From: Nitrospinota bacterium
Lineage (GTDB): Bacteria; UBA8248
DNA length: 7,185 nucleotides
Reading direction: 5' to 3'
Assembly: GCA_003506735.1 (NCBI GenBank)
Contig: DNYS01000031.1
Location: 22,764-29,948, forward strand
Below are positions 1-5,913 of this stretch, piece by piece (positions within the stretch are counted from its first letter, which is position 1; the number at the start of each line of letters is the position of its first letter). A program made the translations under genes and the position numbers. Below the pieces are notes generated by a model, which saw only the letters and a list, made by a program, of their open reading frames with translations, was not told the origin of the DNA and searched no databases.

Positions 1-494
1 CTGATCGAAGGCGCGAGCTTTCGGAATCCCACCGCCCGGCCTACATAGTAAGCAGCGATGTCGTTCGCCCAAACGATGGCGAACAGGAACAGGAGAGCTT
101 CCTTCCCTCCCCCCGGCAGTATTCGTATCTTCACCACAAGGGCGCAGGCGCCGCCGATCCAGAGCAGCCCCAGGACCGATACCCCTGCCCCGGCAAGGCC
201 CGCCTTATGGTCCGTCGAGTTCATGGCGCGCACCAAAAGGCGCAAAAAGATAAACGTCAGGGCCAGGCCCGGCGCCACTCCGCCCGCCCAAATGGCCAGG
301 ACCAAAAGCACCACGTCGACCGCGCCTTCCCACCGGACCCCCACCCAGCCGCATTCTTTGATGAGGCCCTGAAACTCCCAGGCCGCCAAAACGGAGATGA
401 GCACAACCAGCCAGAGGAAAATAAAAGGGGGAGCCAACCAGAGAACCAGAAGAACGGGAATGGCCAGCGCAAAGGCGCTCAGGACACGAACCAC
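1..494 (-). CDS. cdsA: Phosphatidate cytidylyltransferase (CDP-diglyceride synthase), 5' part only; 3' end beyond window
   Basis: This integral membrane enzyme of the inner membrane makes CDP-diacylglycerol from phosphatidate and CTP, the precursor of bacterial phospholipids. The visible 164 codons read as a run of hydrophobic helices (roughly residues 5-35, 57-86, 103-121 and 135-150). They end in the segment WANDIAAYYVGRAVGFRKL (about 142-160), which matches the family's conserved D-x-x-A-Y-x-x-G-R catalytic region. The C-terminal third, with the usual family signature, lies outside the window, so integrity cannot be judged. I chose the GTG at 494, giving the typical M/V-x-R-V-L-S-A start, because the frame has a stop upstream and no other start codon between them. 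It begins 7 bases after the uppS stop, so it is almost certainly co-transcribed. The Shine-Dalgarno is weak. The identification rests on the final motif plus the conserved position after uppS. Confidence 0.93.
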   Translation of the reverse strand, partial: MVRVLSAFALAIPVLLVLWLAPPFIFLWLVVLISVLAAWEFQGLIKECGWVGVRWEGAVDVVLLVLAIWAGGVAPGLALTFIFLRLLVRAMNSTDHKAGLAGAGVSVLGLLWIGGACALVVKIRILPGGGKEALLFLFAIVWANDIAAYYVGRAVGFRKLAPSI

Positions 495-501
495 ATTCCG
501 C

Positions 502-1260
502 TCATACTTGGCGGGAGGAAATCTGGTCCTCGGTCAGACCGAATTTCCGTACCCGGGTTTGATAGGCGAGTATCGCGCGATCGAGTTCCTGTTCGCTGAA
601 ATCGGGCCAATACAGATCGGTGAAGTACAGTTCGGCGTAGGCGGCCTGCCAGAGGAGATAATTGGAAAGCCGGAGTTCGCCGCTGGTCCGGATCATCAGA
701 TCGAGGGCGGGCAGGTTCGATGTATAGAGGTTCCGGGAAATGTCGTCTTCGTCGATGTCGTCGGGCGAAATTTTGCCCGCCAAAACTTCGCGCGCCAGGG
801 CTTGGGCGGCATCGGCGATCTCGCGCTGGGAGCTGTAGCTCAACGCCAGGGTGAGCACCATCCCGTCCCTGGTGACGGTCTCCTCCATTGCCCGGTGAAC
901 CCATTCTTGAGCGAACTTGGGCAGATCCTCGATATGTCCGATGGCGTTGAATCGAATCCCCTCGGCGAGTATCCGTGTGAGTTCGCGCTCGAGAAACTCC
1001 GCCAGGATTTCCATCAGGGCGGCCACTTCACCCTGGGGGCGGCTCCAGTTTTCGAGGGAGAAGCTGTAGAGGGTAAGCGCTTTGACGCCCAGGCGGCGGG
1101 CGTGGGAGACGATTCGATCGACGGCCTTGACGCCTTCCCGGTGGCCGGCGATTCGAGGAAGAAAACGCTTTTTCGCCCAGCGTCCGTTGCCATCCATGAT
1201 GATAGCGATGTGAGCCGGCACCCGGTCAGGATCGATGCTCGGATTGTGGTGAAAGTCCAT
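502..1260 (-). CDS. uppS: Isoprenyl (undecaprenyl) diphosphate synthase, cis-prenyltransferase
   Basis: The enzyme condenses farnesyl diphosphate with isopentenyl diphosphates in cis to make the C55 lipid carrier for peptidoglycan and other surface polymers; it is a cytoplasmic, membrane-associated enzyme. The 252 residues are the normal family length. HIAIIMDGNGRWA (17-29) carries the catalytic/Mg-binding Asp23. His40 sits in AGHREG, and SFSLENWSRP (66-75) is the substrate-binding block. LMIRTSGELRLSNYLLWQ (188-205) and YAELYFTDLYWPDF (208-221) are the C-terminal signatures. One deviation is SYSSQREI (141-148), where the family usually has N/S-Y-G-G/S-R-x-E-I. The ATG at 1260 starts 17 bases after the frr stop with only a weak GAGAG-type ribosome site, suggesting translation coupled to frr. 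A chain length other than C55 cannot be excluded from sequence alone. Confidence 0.97.
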   Translation of the reverse strand: MDFHHNPSIDPDRVPAHIAIIMDGNGRWAKKRFLPRIAGHREGVKAVDRIVSHARRLGVKALTLYSFSLENWSRPQGEVAALMEILAEFLERELTRILAEGIRFNAIGHIEDLPKFAQEWVHRAMEETVTRDGMVLTLALSYSSQREIADAAQALAREVLAGKISPDDIDEDDISRNLYTSNLPALDLMIRTSGELRLSNYLLWQAAYAELYFTDLYWPDFSEQELDRAILAYQTRVRKFGLTEDQISSRQV

Positions 1261-1277
1261 GGGCGCTCTCTAGGCGG

Positions 1278-1838
1278 TCACACCTTAAGTATTTCTACTT
1301 CTTTGGCGGAAAGCAACTGGTCAATTTGGGAGACGAAATCATCCGTAATCTTCTGGACCTCCGCCTGGCCTTTTCTCAGGTCGTCCTCGGCGATTTCCTT
1401 TTTCTTTTCCTCGGCTTTGAGGCCATCGTTGATGTCCCGCCGGATGTTGCGAATCGACACTTTGTGGTCTTCCCCCATCTTCTTGACCATCTTCACCATT
1501 TCCTTGCGCCGCTCCTCGGTCAGGGGAGGAACCGGAACGCGGATCACCTTACCGTCGTTGGATGGGTTCAGGCCGAGTTCGGCCGCCTGGATCGCCTTCT
1601 CGATATTGGCCAGCGCCCCTCCGTCGTAAGGCTGGACCACGATGAGCTGGGGTTCGGGGACGTTGATGGTGGCCAGCTGGTTCATGGGGGTCATCGTGCC
1701 GTAGTAGTCCACCTTGACGCTGTTGATCAGCGAGGCGGAAGCCCGCCCCGTGCGCACCCGTCCGCTTTCGGCCTTAAAAGCTTCCACCGTCGAGGCCATT
1801 CTCTTTTTCGCCTCAGAGAGATGCTCTTCGATAGCCAC
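1278..1838 (-). CDS. frr: Ribosome recycling factor
   Basis: RRF splits the post-termination ribosome together with EF-G in the cytoplasm. The 186 residues match the usual length of about 185. The family landmarks are present: RTGRAS (29-34) and VDYYGT (43-48) at the start of the second domain, PSNDGKVIRVPVPPLTEERR (92-111), and SIRNIRRDIND (128-138). In that last block Arg133 corresponds to the functionally key Arg132 of the E. coli protein. The long helices of the three-helix bundle are evident in the charged regions 2-30 and 105-185. The start is GTG at 1838, supported by a good Shine-Dalgarno (GGAGG on the minus strand, 1846-1850) with a 7-base spacer. It lies 72 bases after pyrH and 17 before uppS, in the conserved pyrH-frr-uppS order. 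Confidence 0.98.
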   Translation of the reverse strand: MAIEEHLSEAKKRMASTVEAFKAESGRVRTGRASASLINSVKVDYYGTMTPMNQLATINVPEPQLIVVQPYDGGALANIEKAIQAAELGLNPSNDGKVIRVPVPPLTEERRKEMVKMVKKMGEDHKVSIRNIRRDINDGLKAEEKKKEIAEDDLRKGQAEVQKITDDFVSQIDQLLSAKEVEILKV

Positions 1839-1845
1839 GGTTCTT

Positions 1846-1850
1846 CCTCC
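1846..1850 (-). promoter_or_regulatory. Shine-Dalgarno of frr
   Basis: GGAGG on the minus strand lies 7 bases before the GTG at 1838. It decides that frr starts at a GTG rather than at an internal ATG. Confidence 0.85.
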
Positions 1851-1872
1851 GATAATTTCACTGGCTCATGGC

Positions 1873-1886
1873 CCGGGCGCGCCCGG
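1873..1886. repeat. Perfect 14-bp GC-only palindrome in the pyrH-frr gap
   Basis: CCGGGCGCGCCCGG equals its own reverse complement. It sits in the 72-base gap between the pyrH stop and frr, about 23 bases upstream of the frr Shine-Dalgarno. There is no T-run after it on the transcribed strand, so it is not a standard terminator. As RNA it could fold only with a short loop. It may be a processing or pausing structure, or simply a product of the high G+C content. Confidence 0.5.
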
Positions 1887-1910
1887 CGCCCGCGAGGGTT
1901 CTTCGACCAT

Positions 1911-2633
1911 CTAACCGGCTGAGACGAGGGTTCCCACCTTTCCCCCCGTCACGACCCGAAGGATATTGCCTTGTTTCCTCAAATTAAAGACGATGATAGG
2001 CAGGTCGTTTTCCATGCACAAGCTGATGGCGGTGCTATCCATCACCGTCAGATGACGGTTCAGAACTTCGATGTAGCTCAATTCGTCGATAAATTCGGCG
2101 TTATCGACCTTGTTCGGATCGGCCGTGAACACCCCATCGACATTGGTCGCCTTCAGAATGCATTCGGCGCCGATTTCCACCGCCCGGAGGCTTGCCGCCG
2201 TGTCGGTCGTGAAATAGGGGTTGCCGGTTCCGGCGGCAAAAATGACCACCCGGCCCTTTTCCAGGTGCCGCACCGCCCGCCTGCGGATATAGGGCTCGCA
2301 AAGCTCGGCCATGTGTATCGCGCTCTGCACCCGCGTGGGCGCACCGATTTTCTCCAGGGCGTGCTGCAGGGCGAGCGCGTTGATGACCGTCGCAAGCATC
2401 CCCATATGATCGCCGGTGGTGCGCTCCATTCCGGCCGCCGCCGCCTCGCCGCCCCGGAAGATGTTCCCGCCCCCGACGACCACCGCGAGCTGAACGCCTT
2501 TCTGGTGGACCTCGGCGACTTCGCGCGCGATTTCGTCCACGACGCCGTGGTCGATGCCCAGGCGCATCGCGCCTCCGAGGGCCTCCCCCGAGATTTTGAG
2601 CATAATGCGTTGGAAACGAAGATCGGTGCCCAA
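1911..2633 (-). CDS. pyrH: UMP kinase (uridylate kinase, amino-acid-kinase fold)
   Basis: PyrH phosphorylates UMP to UDP with ATP, feeding all pyrimidine nucleotide synthesis; it is a cytosolic hexamer regulated by GTP and UTP in many bacteria. From the TTG at 2633 the protein is 240 residues, close to the 241 of E. coli. Motifs in this numbering are [10 protein letters not shown] (12-21, phosphate-binding Lys13), [10 protein letters not shown] (52-61), [10 protein letters not shown] (74-83), [13 protein letters not shown] (135-147, UMP site) and [12 protein letters not shown] (162-173, ATP site). A longer reading from a GTG at 2651 adds six residues. However, the only strong Shine-Dalgarno (AGGAGGAG, 2637-2644) lies inside those extra codons, and nothing suitable precedes 2651, so I prefer TTG. 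The gene is 62 bases downstream of tsf. Confidence 0.97.
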   Translation of the reverse strand: MGTDLRFQRIMLKISGEALGGAMRLGIDHGVVDEIAREVAEVHQKGVQLAVVVGGGNIFRGGEAAAAGMERTTGDHMGMLATVINALALQHALEKIGAPTRVQSAIHMAELCEPYIRRRAVRHLEKGRVVIFAAGTGNPYFTTDTAASLRAVEIGAECILKATNVDGVFTADPNKVDNAEFIDELSYIEVLNRHLTVMDSTAISLCMENDLPIIVFNLRKQGNILRVVTGGKVGTLVSAG

Positions 2634-2636
2634 AGA

Positions 2637-2644
2637 CTCCTCCT
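2637..2644 (-). promoter_or_regulatory. Shine-Dalgarno deciding the pyrH start
   Basis: On the minus strand this reads AGGAGGAG, with a 5-base gap from AGGAGG to the TTG at 2633. It falls within codons 3-5 of the longer GTG-started reading frame, which has no ribosome site of its own, and so favours the shorter protein. A CTCCTC stretch (minus strand, 2659-2664) could pair with part of it. Confidence 0.6.
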
Positions 2645-2695
2645 GTTTCACCGGAGCCGAGGAGAAGCCGGGGCGAACGGCGTTCCCGCGAGCGG

Positions 2696-3583
2696 CTACT
2701 CGGACTCTTCTTGCCCGGAGGTTTCTCCCCGCTGGAACCGGGTGAACTGGAACACCTCGATGTCATCCCCCAATTCTTTTGATCGGGATGAGAGCCAGGC
2801 CTGAATCTTCTGATCGGAATCCTTCACGAACGGCTGCTCCATCAAGCACACCTCTTTGAGGTACTTGTTGATCCGGCCGTCCACGATTTTCGCCACGATT
2901 TCCTCGGGCTTTCCAGTATCTTTCGACTGCGCCAAGAGGATGGCCCGCTCGCTTTCGATGATGGCTTGCGGAACGCTGTCGCGCTCCTTGTAGAGCGGGC
3001 TGCTCGCAGCGATGTGCATGGCGAGATCCTTCGCCGTTTCGGCGAATTCCGCACTGGCCGCCGTGTCCGCCGAGCCGCAGCGCACTTCCACCATGGCGCC
3101 GATAGAACCGCCCGGATGGATATAGGAGCCAATGGCGCCGGCCTGGCCCTCGGGAAGGGTGTAGCGTTCCCCGCGCGAGGCGATGATGTTCTCGCCCAGC
3201 TTGGCGATGGCCGTGGCGACATCTTCCTGGATGGCCTCGCCGCCCGGATTGGGGGGAAGGCTGTCCCCTCCGTTTTCCTCGACGTGGAGGATCACCTTAT
3301 CCACCAGCCCGGTGAATACGTCCGTCTTCGCCACAAAATCGGTTTCGCAGTTCACCTCGACGAGAACGGCCGAGCGGCTGTCGGCGGTCACTCGGGAGGA
3401 GACCAGCCCGTCGCTGGCACGGCGCCCGGCCTTCTTGGCCGCGTTCGAAAGCCCCTTCTCGCGAAGAAAGCGCACAGCCCCATCGAGGTCGCCTTCTCTT
3501 TCCCGCAGGGCCTCCTTGCAATCCATGATTCCCGCGCCGGTCATGCCGCGCAGGTCTTTGACCATTTGAGCGGTAACTTCCAT
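2696..3583 (-). CDS. tsf: Elongation factor Ts
   Basis: EF-Ts is the guanine nucleotide exchange factor that recycles EF-Tu-GDP in the cytoplasm. The 295 residues are a full-length long-form protein (E. coli has 283). [16 protein letters not shown] (11-26) is the first family signature in the UBA-like N-terminal domain. [14 protein letters not shown] (75-88) is the second and holds the Thr-Asp-Phe segment that disrupts the Mg site of EF-Tu. [14 protein letters not shown] (154-167), [11 protein letters not shown] (188-198, with the conserved His190) and [17 protein letters not shown] (240-256) mark the core subdomains and C-terminal region. The tail after about residue 284 is Gln/Glu-rich and poorly conserved. 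The start is ATG at 3583, preceded by a modest GGGAG-type site about 11 bases upstream. It follows rpsB by 62 bases, the classic rpsB-tsf arrangement. Confidence 0.98.
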   Translation of the reverse strand: MEVTAQMVKDLRGMTGAGIMDCKEALREREGDLDGAVRFLREKGLSNAAKKAGRRASDGLVSSRVTADSRSAVLVEVNCETDFVAKTDVFTGLVDKVILHVEENGGDSLPPNPGGEAIQEDVATAIAKLGENIIASRGERYTLPEGQAGAIGSYIHPGGSIGAMVEVRCGSADTAASAEFAETAKDLAMHIAASSPLYKERDSVPQAIIESERAILLAQSKDTGKPEEIVAKIVDGRINKYLKEVCLMEQPFVKDSDQKIQAWLSSRSKELGDDIEVFQFTRFQRGETSGQEESE

Positions 3584-3645
3584 TCTTTCGAAATCTCCCT
3601 CAGGTTTATCCGGTATTCGAAAAATCTGTCCAGCGGGCGATGCGG

Positions 3646-4506
3646 CTAGCTGGCTGTCTTTTCACCAGCTGACTTCGCCTTGGGGGGCTCCGCCGCCGGC
3701 GCCGCAACAGCGGCTTTTTCCGTTTGGGGAGCCGGGGCCTCTTCGTCCTTGGAGGCGGCGGCGAGAATTTCCTGAGCCACCTTGTCGCCACCCTCGATTT
3801 GGGCGCCCGCCTTGCTGTCCTGCCGAAGGGCCACCCCCTCGGAAACCGCCTGGGCGGCCAAGGAAACGAACAGGCGAATGGAGCGGAGGGCGTCATCGTT
3901 TCCGGGCAATATGTAATCGACTCCGGTGGGATCGGCGTTCGTATCCACCATGGCAACGACAGGAATTTTGAGCTTCACAGCCTCCCGGATGGCGATGTGC
4001 TCATGGCCGGCGTCCACGATGAACATGGCCTTGGGAATGCCCCCCATGTTCTTGATTCCGCCGAGAAACTTATCCAGCTGAAGGCGGTTTTTTTCGCGGC
4101 GCACGGCCTCTTTTTTGGCCAGCAATACAAACGTGCCGTCTTCCTTCATCCCATCCAGCTCGACCAGGCGGGCGATGGAATTCTTGATGGTCGAGAAATT
4201 CGTGAGGGTGCCCCCGAGCCAGCGAATGGTGACATAAGGCATGCCCGCATCCCGGGCCTCTTCGGCCACGATTTCCTGGGCCTGGGGCTTGGTGCCGACA
4301 AAGAGGACTTCGCCACCATTGGCGCCCACCCCTTTCAGGAACTCAAGCGCTTCCTTGAAAAGGCGAAGGGTTTTTTGAAGATCTATGATGTAGACCCCAT
4401 TCCGGGCCCCGAAAATATAGGGCTTCATCTTGGGGTTCCAGCGGTTGGTTTGGTGCCCGAAATGAGCGCCGGCTTCGAGCAAGCCTCTGAGGGTGACGGA
4501 TGCCAA
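3646..4506 (-). CDS. rpsB: 30S ribosomal protein S2
   Basis: S2 is a late-assembling protein of the small ribosomal subunit. The core (about 1-230) is typical: LLEAGAHFGHQTNRWNPKMK (9-28), YIFGARNGVYIIDLQKT (30-46), IRWLGGTLTNFSTI (94-107), ALFIVDAGHEHIA-type segment at about 160-172, IPVVAMVDTNADPTGVDYIL (181-200) and PGNDDALRSIRL (201-212). Beyond the usual end near residue 240 there is a tail of about 45 residues, rich in Ala, Pro, Lys and Glu and likely disordered, ending at residue 286. The start codon is TTG at 4506, with a strong Shine-Dalgarno (GGGAGGAA) 8 bases before GGAGG ends. No in-frame ATG fits the conserved N terminus. In E. coli S2 represses its own rpsB-tsf mRNA through the 5' leader. 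Here a hairpin lies just upstream of the ribosome site, but whether it serves that role is unknown. Confidence 0.98.
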   Translation of the reverse strand: MASVTLRGLLEAGAHFGHQTNRWNPKMKPYIFGARNGVYIIDLQKTLRLFKEALEFLKGVGANGGEVLFVGTKPQAQEIVAEEARDAGMPYVTIRWLGGTLTNFSTIKNSIARLVELDGMKEDGTFVLLAKKEAVRREKNRLQLDKFLGGIKNMGGIPKAMFIVDAGHEHIAIREAVKLKIPVVAMVDTNADPTGVDYILPGNDDALRSIRLFVSLAAQAVSEGVALRQDSKAGAQIEGGDKVAQEILAAASKDEEAPAPQTEKAAVAAPAAEPPKAKSAGEKTAS

Positions 4507-4512
4507 GGGTGG

Positions 4513-4520
4513 TTCCTCCC
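4513..4520 (-). promoter_or_regulatory. Shine-Dalgarno of rpsB
   Basis: GGGAGGAA on the minus strand; its GGAGG core ends 8 bases before the TTG at 4506. This ideal spacing fixes the non-ATG start of rpsB. Confidence 0.85.
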
Positions 4521-4524
4521 ATGC

Positions 4525-4546
4525 TCCCGCCTTCAGGCAGACGGGA
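4525..4546 (-). promoter_or_regulatory. Hairpin immediately upstream of the rpsB ribosome site
   Basis: In the minus-strand RNA, UCCCGUC and GGCGGGA can form a 7-bp stem (one G-U pair) around an 8-base loop, UGCCUGAA. The stem ends 4 bases before the Shine-Dalgarno. A role in S2 autoregulation or in mRNA stability is possible. Pairing is seen by eye only, with no comparative support. Confidence 0.4.
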
Positions 4547-4577
4547 CTTGCGCAGCGACCCGGCGAAAGGGGCTGAA

Positions 4578-4605
4578 TTTAGAGTGAGAATTTGTGGTTG
4601 CCCAA
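4578..4605 (-). promoter_or_regulatory. Weak candidate promoter for rpsB
   Basis: On the minus strand TTGGGC (4600-4605) and TCTAAA (4578-4583) are separated by 16 bases, in the most AT-rich part of the gap. The match to sigma70 consensus is poor (3-4 of 6 in each box). Location after the terminator-like hairpin and before rpsB is the main argument. A start near 4571 would give a leader of about 65 bases. Confidence 0.25.
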
Positions 4606-4642
4606 AACGCGCGGACCCGCCAAATGCGGCCGCCGCCGCGCG
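4604..4642 (-). terminator. Possible rho-independent terminator after argJ
   Basis: On the minus strand CGCGCGG (4636-4642) and CCGCGCG (4608-4614) form a perfect 7-bp GC stem, followed directly by TTTT (4604-4607). The loop is long (21 bases) and the T-run short, so termination would probably be partial. The region is also rich in overlapping palindromes (GCGGCCGC at 4626-4633, CGCCGCGCGGCG at 4634-4645), which could offer competing folds. It would separate argCJ from the rpsB operon. Confidence 0.35.
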
Positions 4643-4698
4643 GCGATGGGAATGTCTCACAAGGAGGTATGCGATTCAACCCCCCGGAAAATTTGCGC

Positions 4699-5913
4699 TT
4701 AGGTCCGGTAGTCGGCGTTGATGCGTACATACTCGGCGCTGAGATCGGTTGTCCAAAACGCCGCTCCGGCGCTGCCGGCCCCAAGGTCGAGCGTTACCGT
4801 ATATTCAGGTTTTTCAAGAACTTCTCCCAGAGAGGCGCCCGGTGCCTCCACCGGGGCACCCTCTTTTACTACCTCGATATCGTCAAACCGCAGCGACATC
4901 CGGTCCGGATCGAGATGGGCGCCGCTGTAGCCCGCCGCCGCCAGAATCCGGCCCCAGTTGGGGAGACACCCGTTAATGGCCGTTTTCACCAAAAGACTCT
5001 CGGCGATCGACCGCGCCGCCCGCCGGGCGTCCTCGCCGCTGGCCGCGCCCTCGACCCGGATCTGGACCACCTTGGTCACCCCCTCGCCGTCGCGCACGAT
5101 GGCCAGCGCCAGTTCGATGCAAACCCGCTTGAGGCCGGCCTCGAAGCGCCCAAGGGCCTCTTTGCCCTCCACCCGGACGCCCGAGGCCCCGGTTGCCGCC
5201 AAGATGACGGTATCGTTGGTCGAAGTGTCGCCGTCGATCGTGATGCAGTTGAACGACGCATCGGCCGCCGCGCGCAGCATCGGGGCCATGGTGTCCGCCG
5301 ACAGGGCGGCGTCGGTGGCGACGTAGGCCAGCATGGTGGCCATGTCGGGGGCGATCATGCCCGCGCCCTTGGACATCCCGCCAATCCGGACAGCCCCCCC
5401 GGACAAATCGACCGAGACGGCAAACTCCTTGGGCCGGGTGTCGGTCGTCATGATCGCCTCGGCGGCGGGGGTTCCCCCCTCGCTCGAAAGCGAATCGATC
5501 AGGCCGCCGAGCGCTGCTTCCATCATCTCCACGGGCAGGGGCCCGCCAATCAGGCCGGTCGAGGACATAACCACTTCCTCCTCGGTGCAGCCGAGGCGCC
5601 CGGCCACCTCGCGGCAAAGCCGATAGGCGGCGTCCAGCCCCGCTTTGCCCGTATAGGCGTTGGCGATTCCGCTGTTGATCAGGACGGCCCTGAGCGGCCC
5701 CTTGCTCACGCGCTCCCGGCACAAAACGACCGGCGCGGCGCAAACCAGGTTCCGCGTAAAGACCCCCGCAGCCTTGGCGGGCGGGTCGAATTCGATCAGG
5801 GCCATGTCCGGCCGGCCGGACTCTTTTATTCCTGCCGTCACGGCGGCGGCCCGCACTCCCCCGGCAGCGCAGACGCCGCCGCCGATCTCGGTGATAAAGT
5901 TTTCCTCGTTCAT
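4699..5913 (-). CDS. argJ: Bifunctional glutamate N-acetyltransferase / ornithine acetyltransferase
   Basis: ArgJ moves the acetyl group from N-acetylornithine to glutamate, recycling it in arginine biosynthesis; some members also use acetyl-CoA. From the ATG at 5913 it has 404 residues, normal for the family. SSTGLIGG (117-124) holds the oxyanion-hole Thr119-Gly120. SKGAGMIAPDMATMLAYVAT (181-200) contains the autocleavage site Ala192-Thr193, with Thr193 as the new N-terminal nucleophile, so the protein should mature into alpha and beta chains. TIDGDTSTNDT (225-235), RDGEGVTK (274-281), INGCLPNWGRI (313-323) and INADYRT (398-404) complete the active site. One deviation is INSGIANAYTG (79-89), where the family commonly has N-S-G-N/G-A-N-A-C-T-G. 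The ATG overlaps the argC stop as ATGA, implying coupled translation. A TTG two codons upstream is possible but less likely. Mono- versus bifunctional activity cannot be told here. Confidence 0.96.
   Translation of the reverse strand: MNEENFITEIGGGVCAAGGVRAAAVTAGIKESGRPDMALIEFDPPAKAAGVFTRNLVCAAPVVLCRERVSKGPLRAVLINSGIANAYTGKAGLDAAYRLCREVAGRLGCTEEEVVMSSTGLIGGPLPVEMMEAALGGLIDSLSSEGGTPAAEAIMTTDTRPKEFAVSVDLSGGAVRIGGMSKGAGMIAPDMATMLAYVATDAALSADTMAPMLRAAADASFNCITIDGDTSTNDTVILAATGASGVRVEGKEALGRFEAGLKRVCIELALAIVRDGEGVTKVVQIRVEGAASGEDARRAARSIAESLLVKTAINGCLPNWGRILAAAGYSGAHLDPDRMSLRFDDIEVVKEGAPVEAPGASLGEVLEKPEYTVTLDLGAGSAGAAFWTTDLSAEYVRINADYRT

Noticed and set aside
397..1629. 410-codon open frame on the plus strand
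   Set aside because: Antisense to uppS and frr, both firmly identified; the translation matches no family and spans gene boundaries.
1971..2804. 277-codon open frame on the plus strand, and similar frames opposite tsf, rpsB and argC
   Set aside because: All mirror conserved minus-strand genes; codon and residue composition is that of complementary-strand shadows.
4661..4671. AAGGAGGT followed by ATG on the plus strand as a translation start
   Set aside because: The spacing is about one base, too short for initiation, and the frame behind it is an antisense shadow of argJ.
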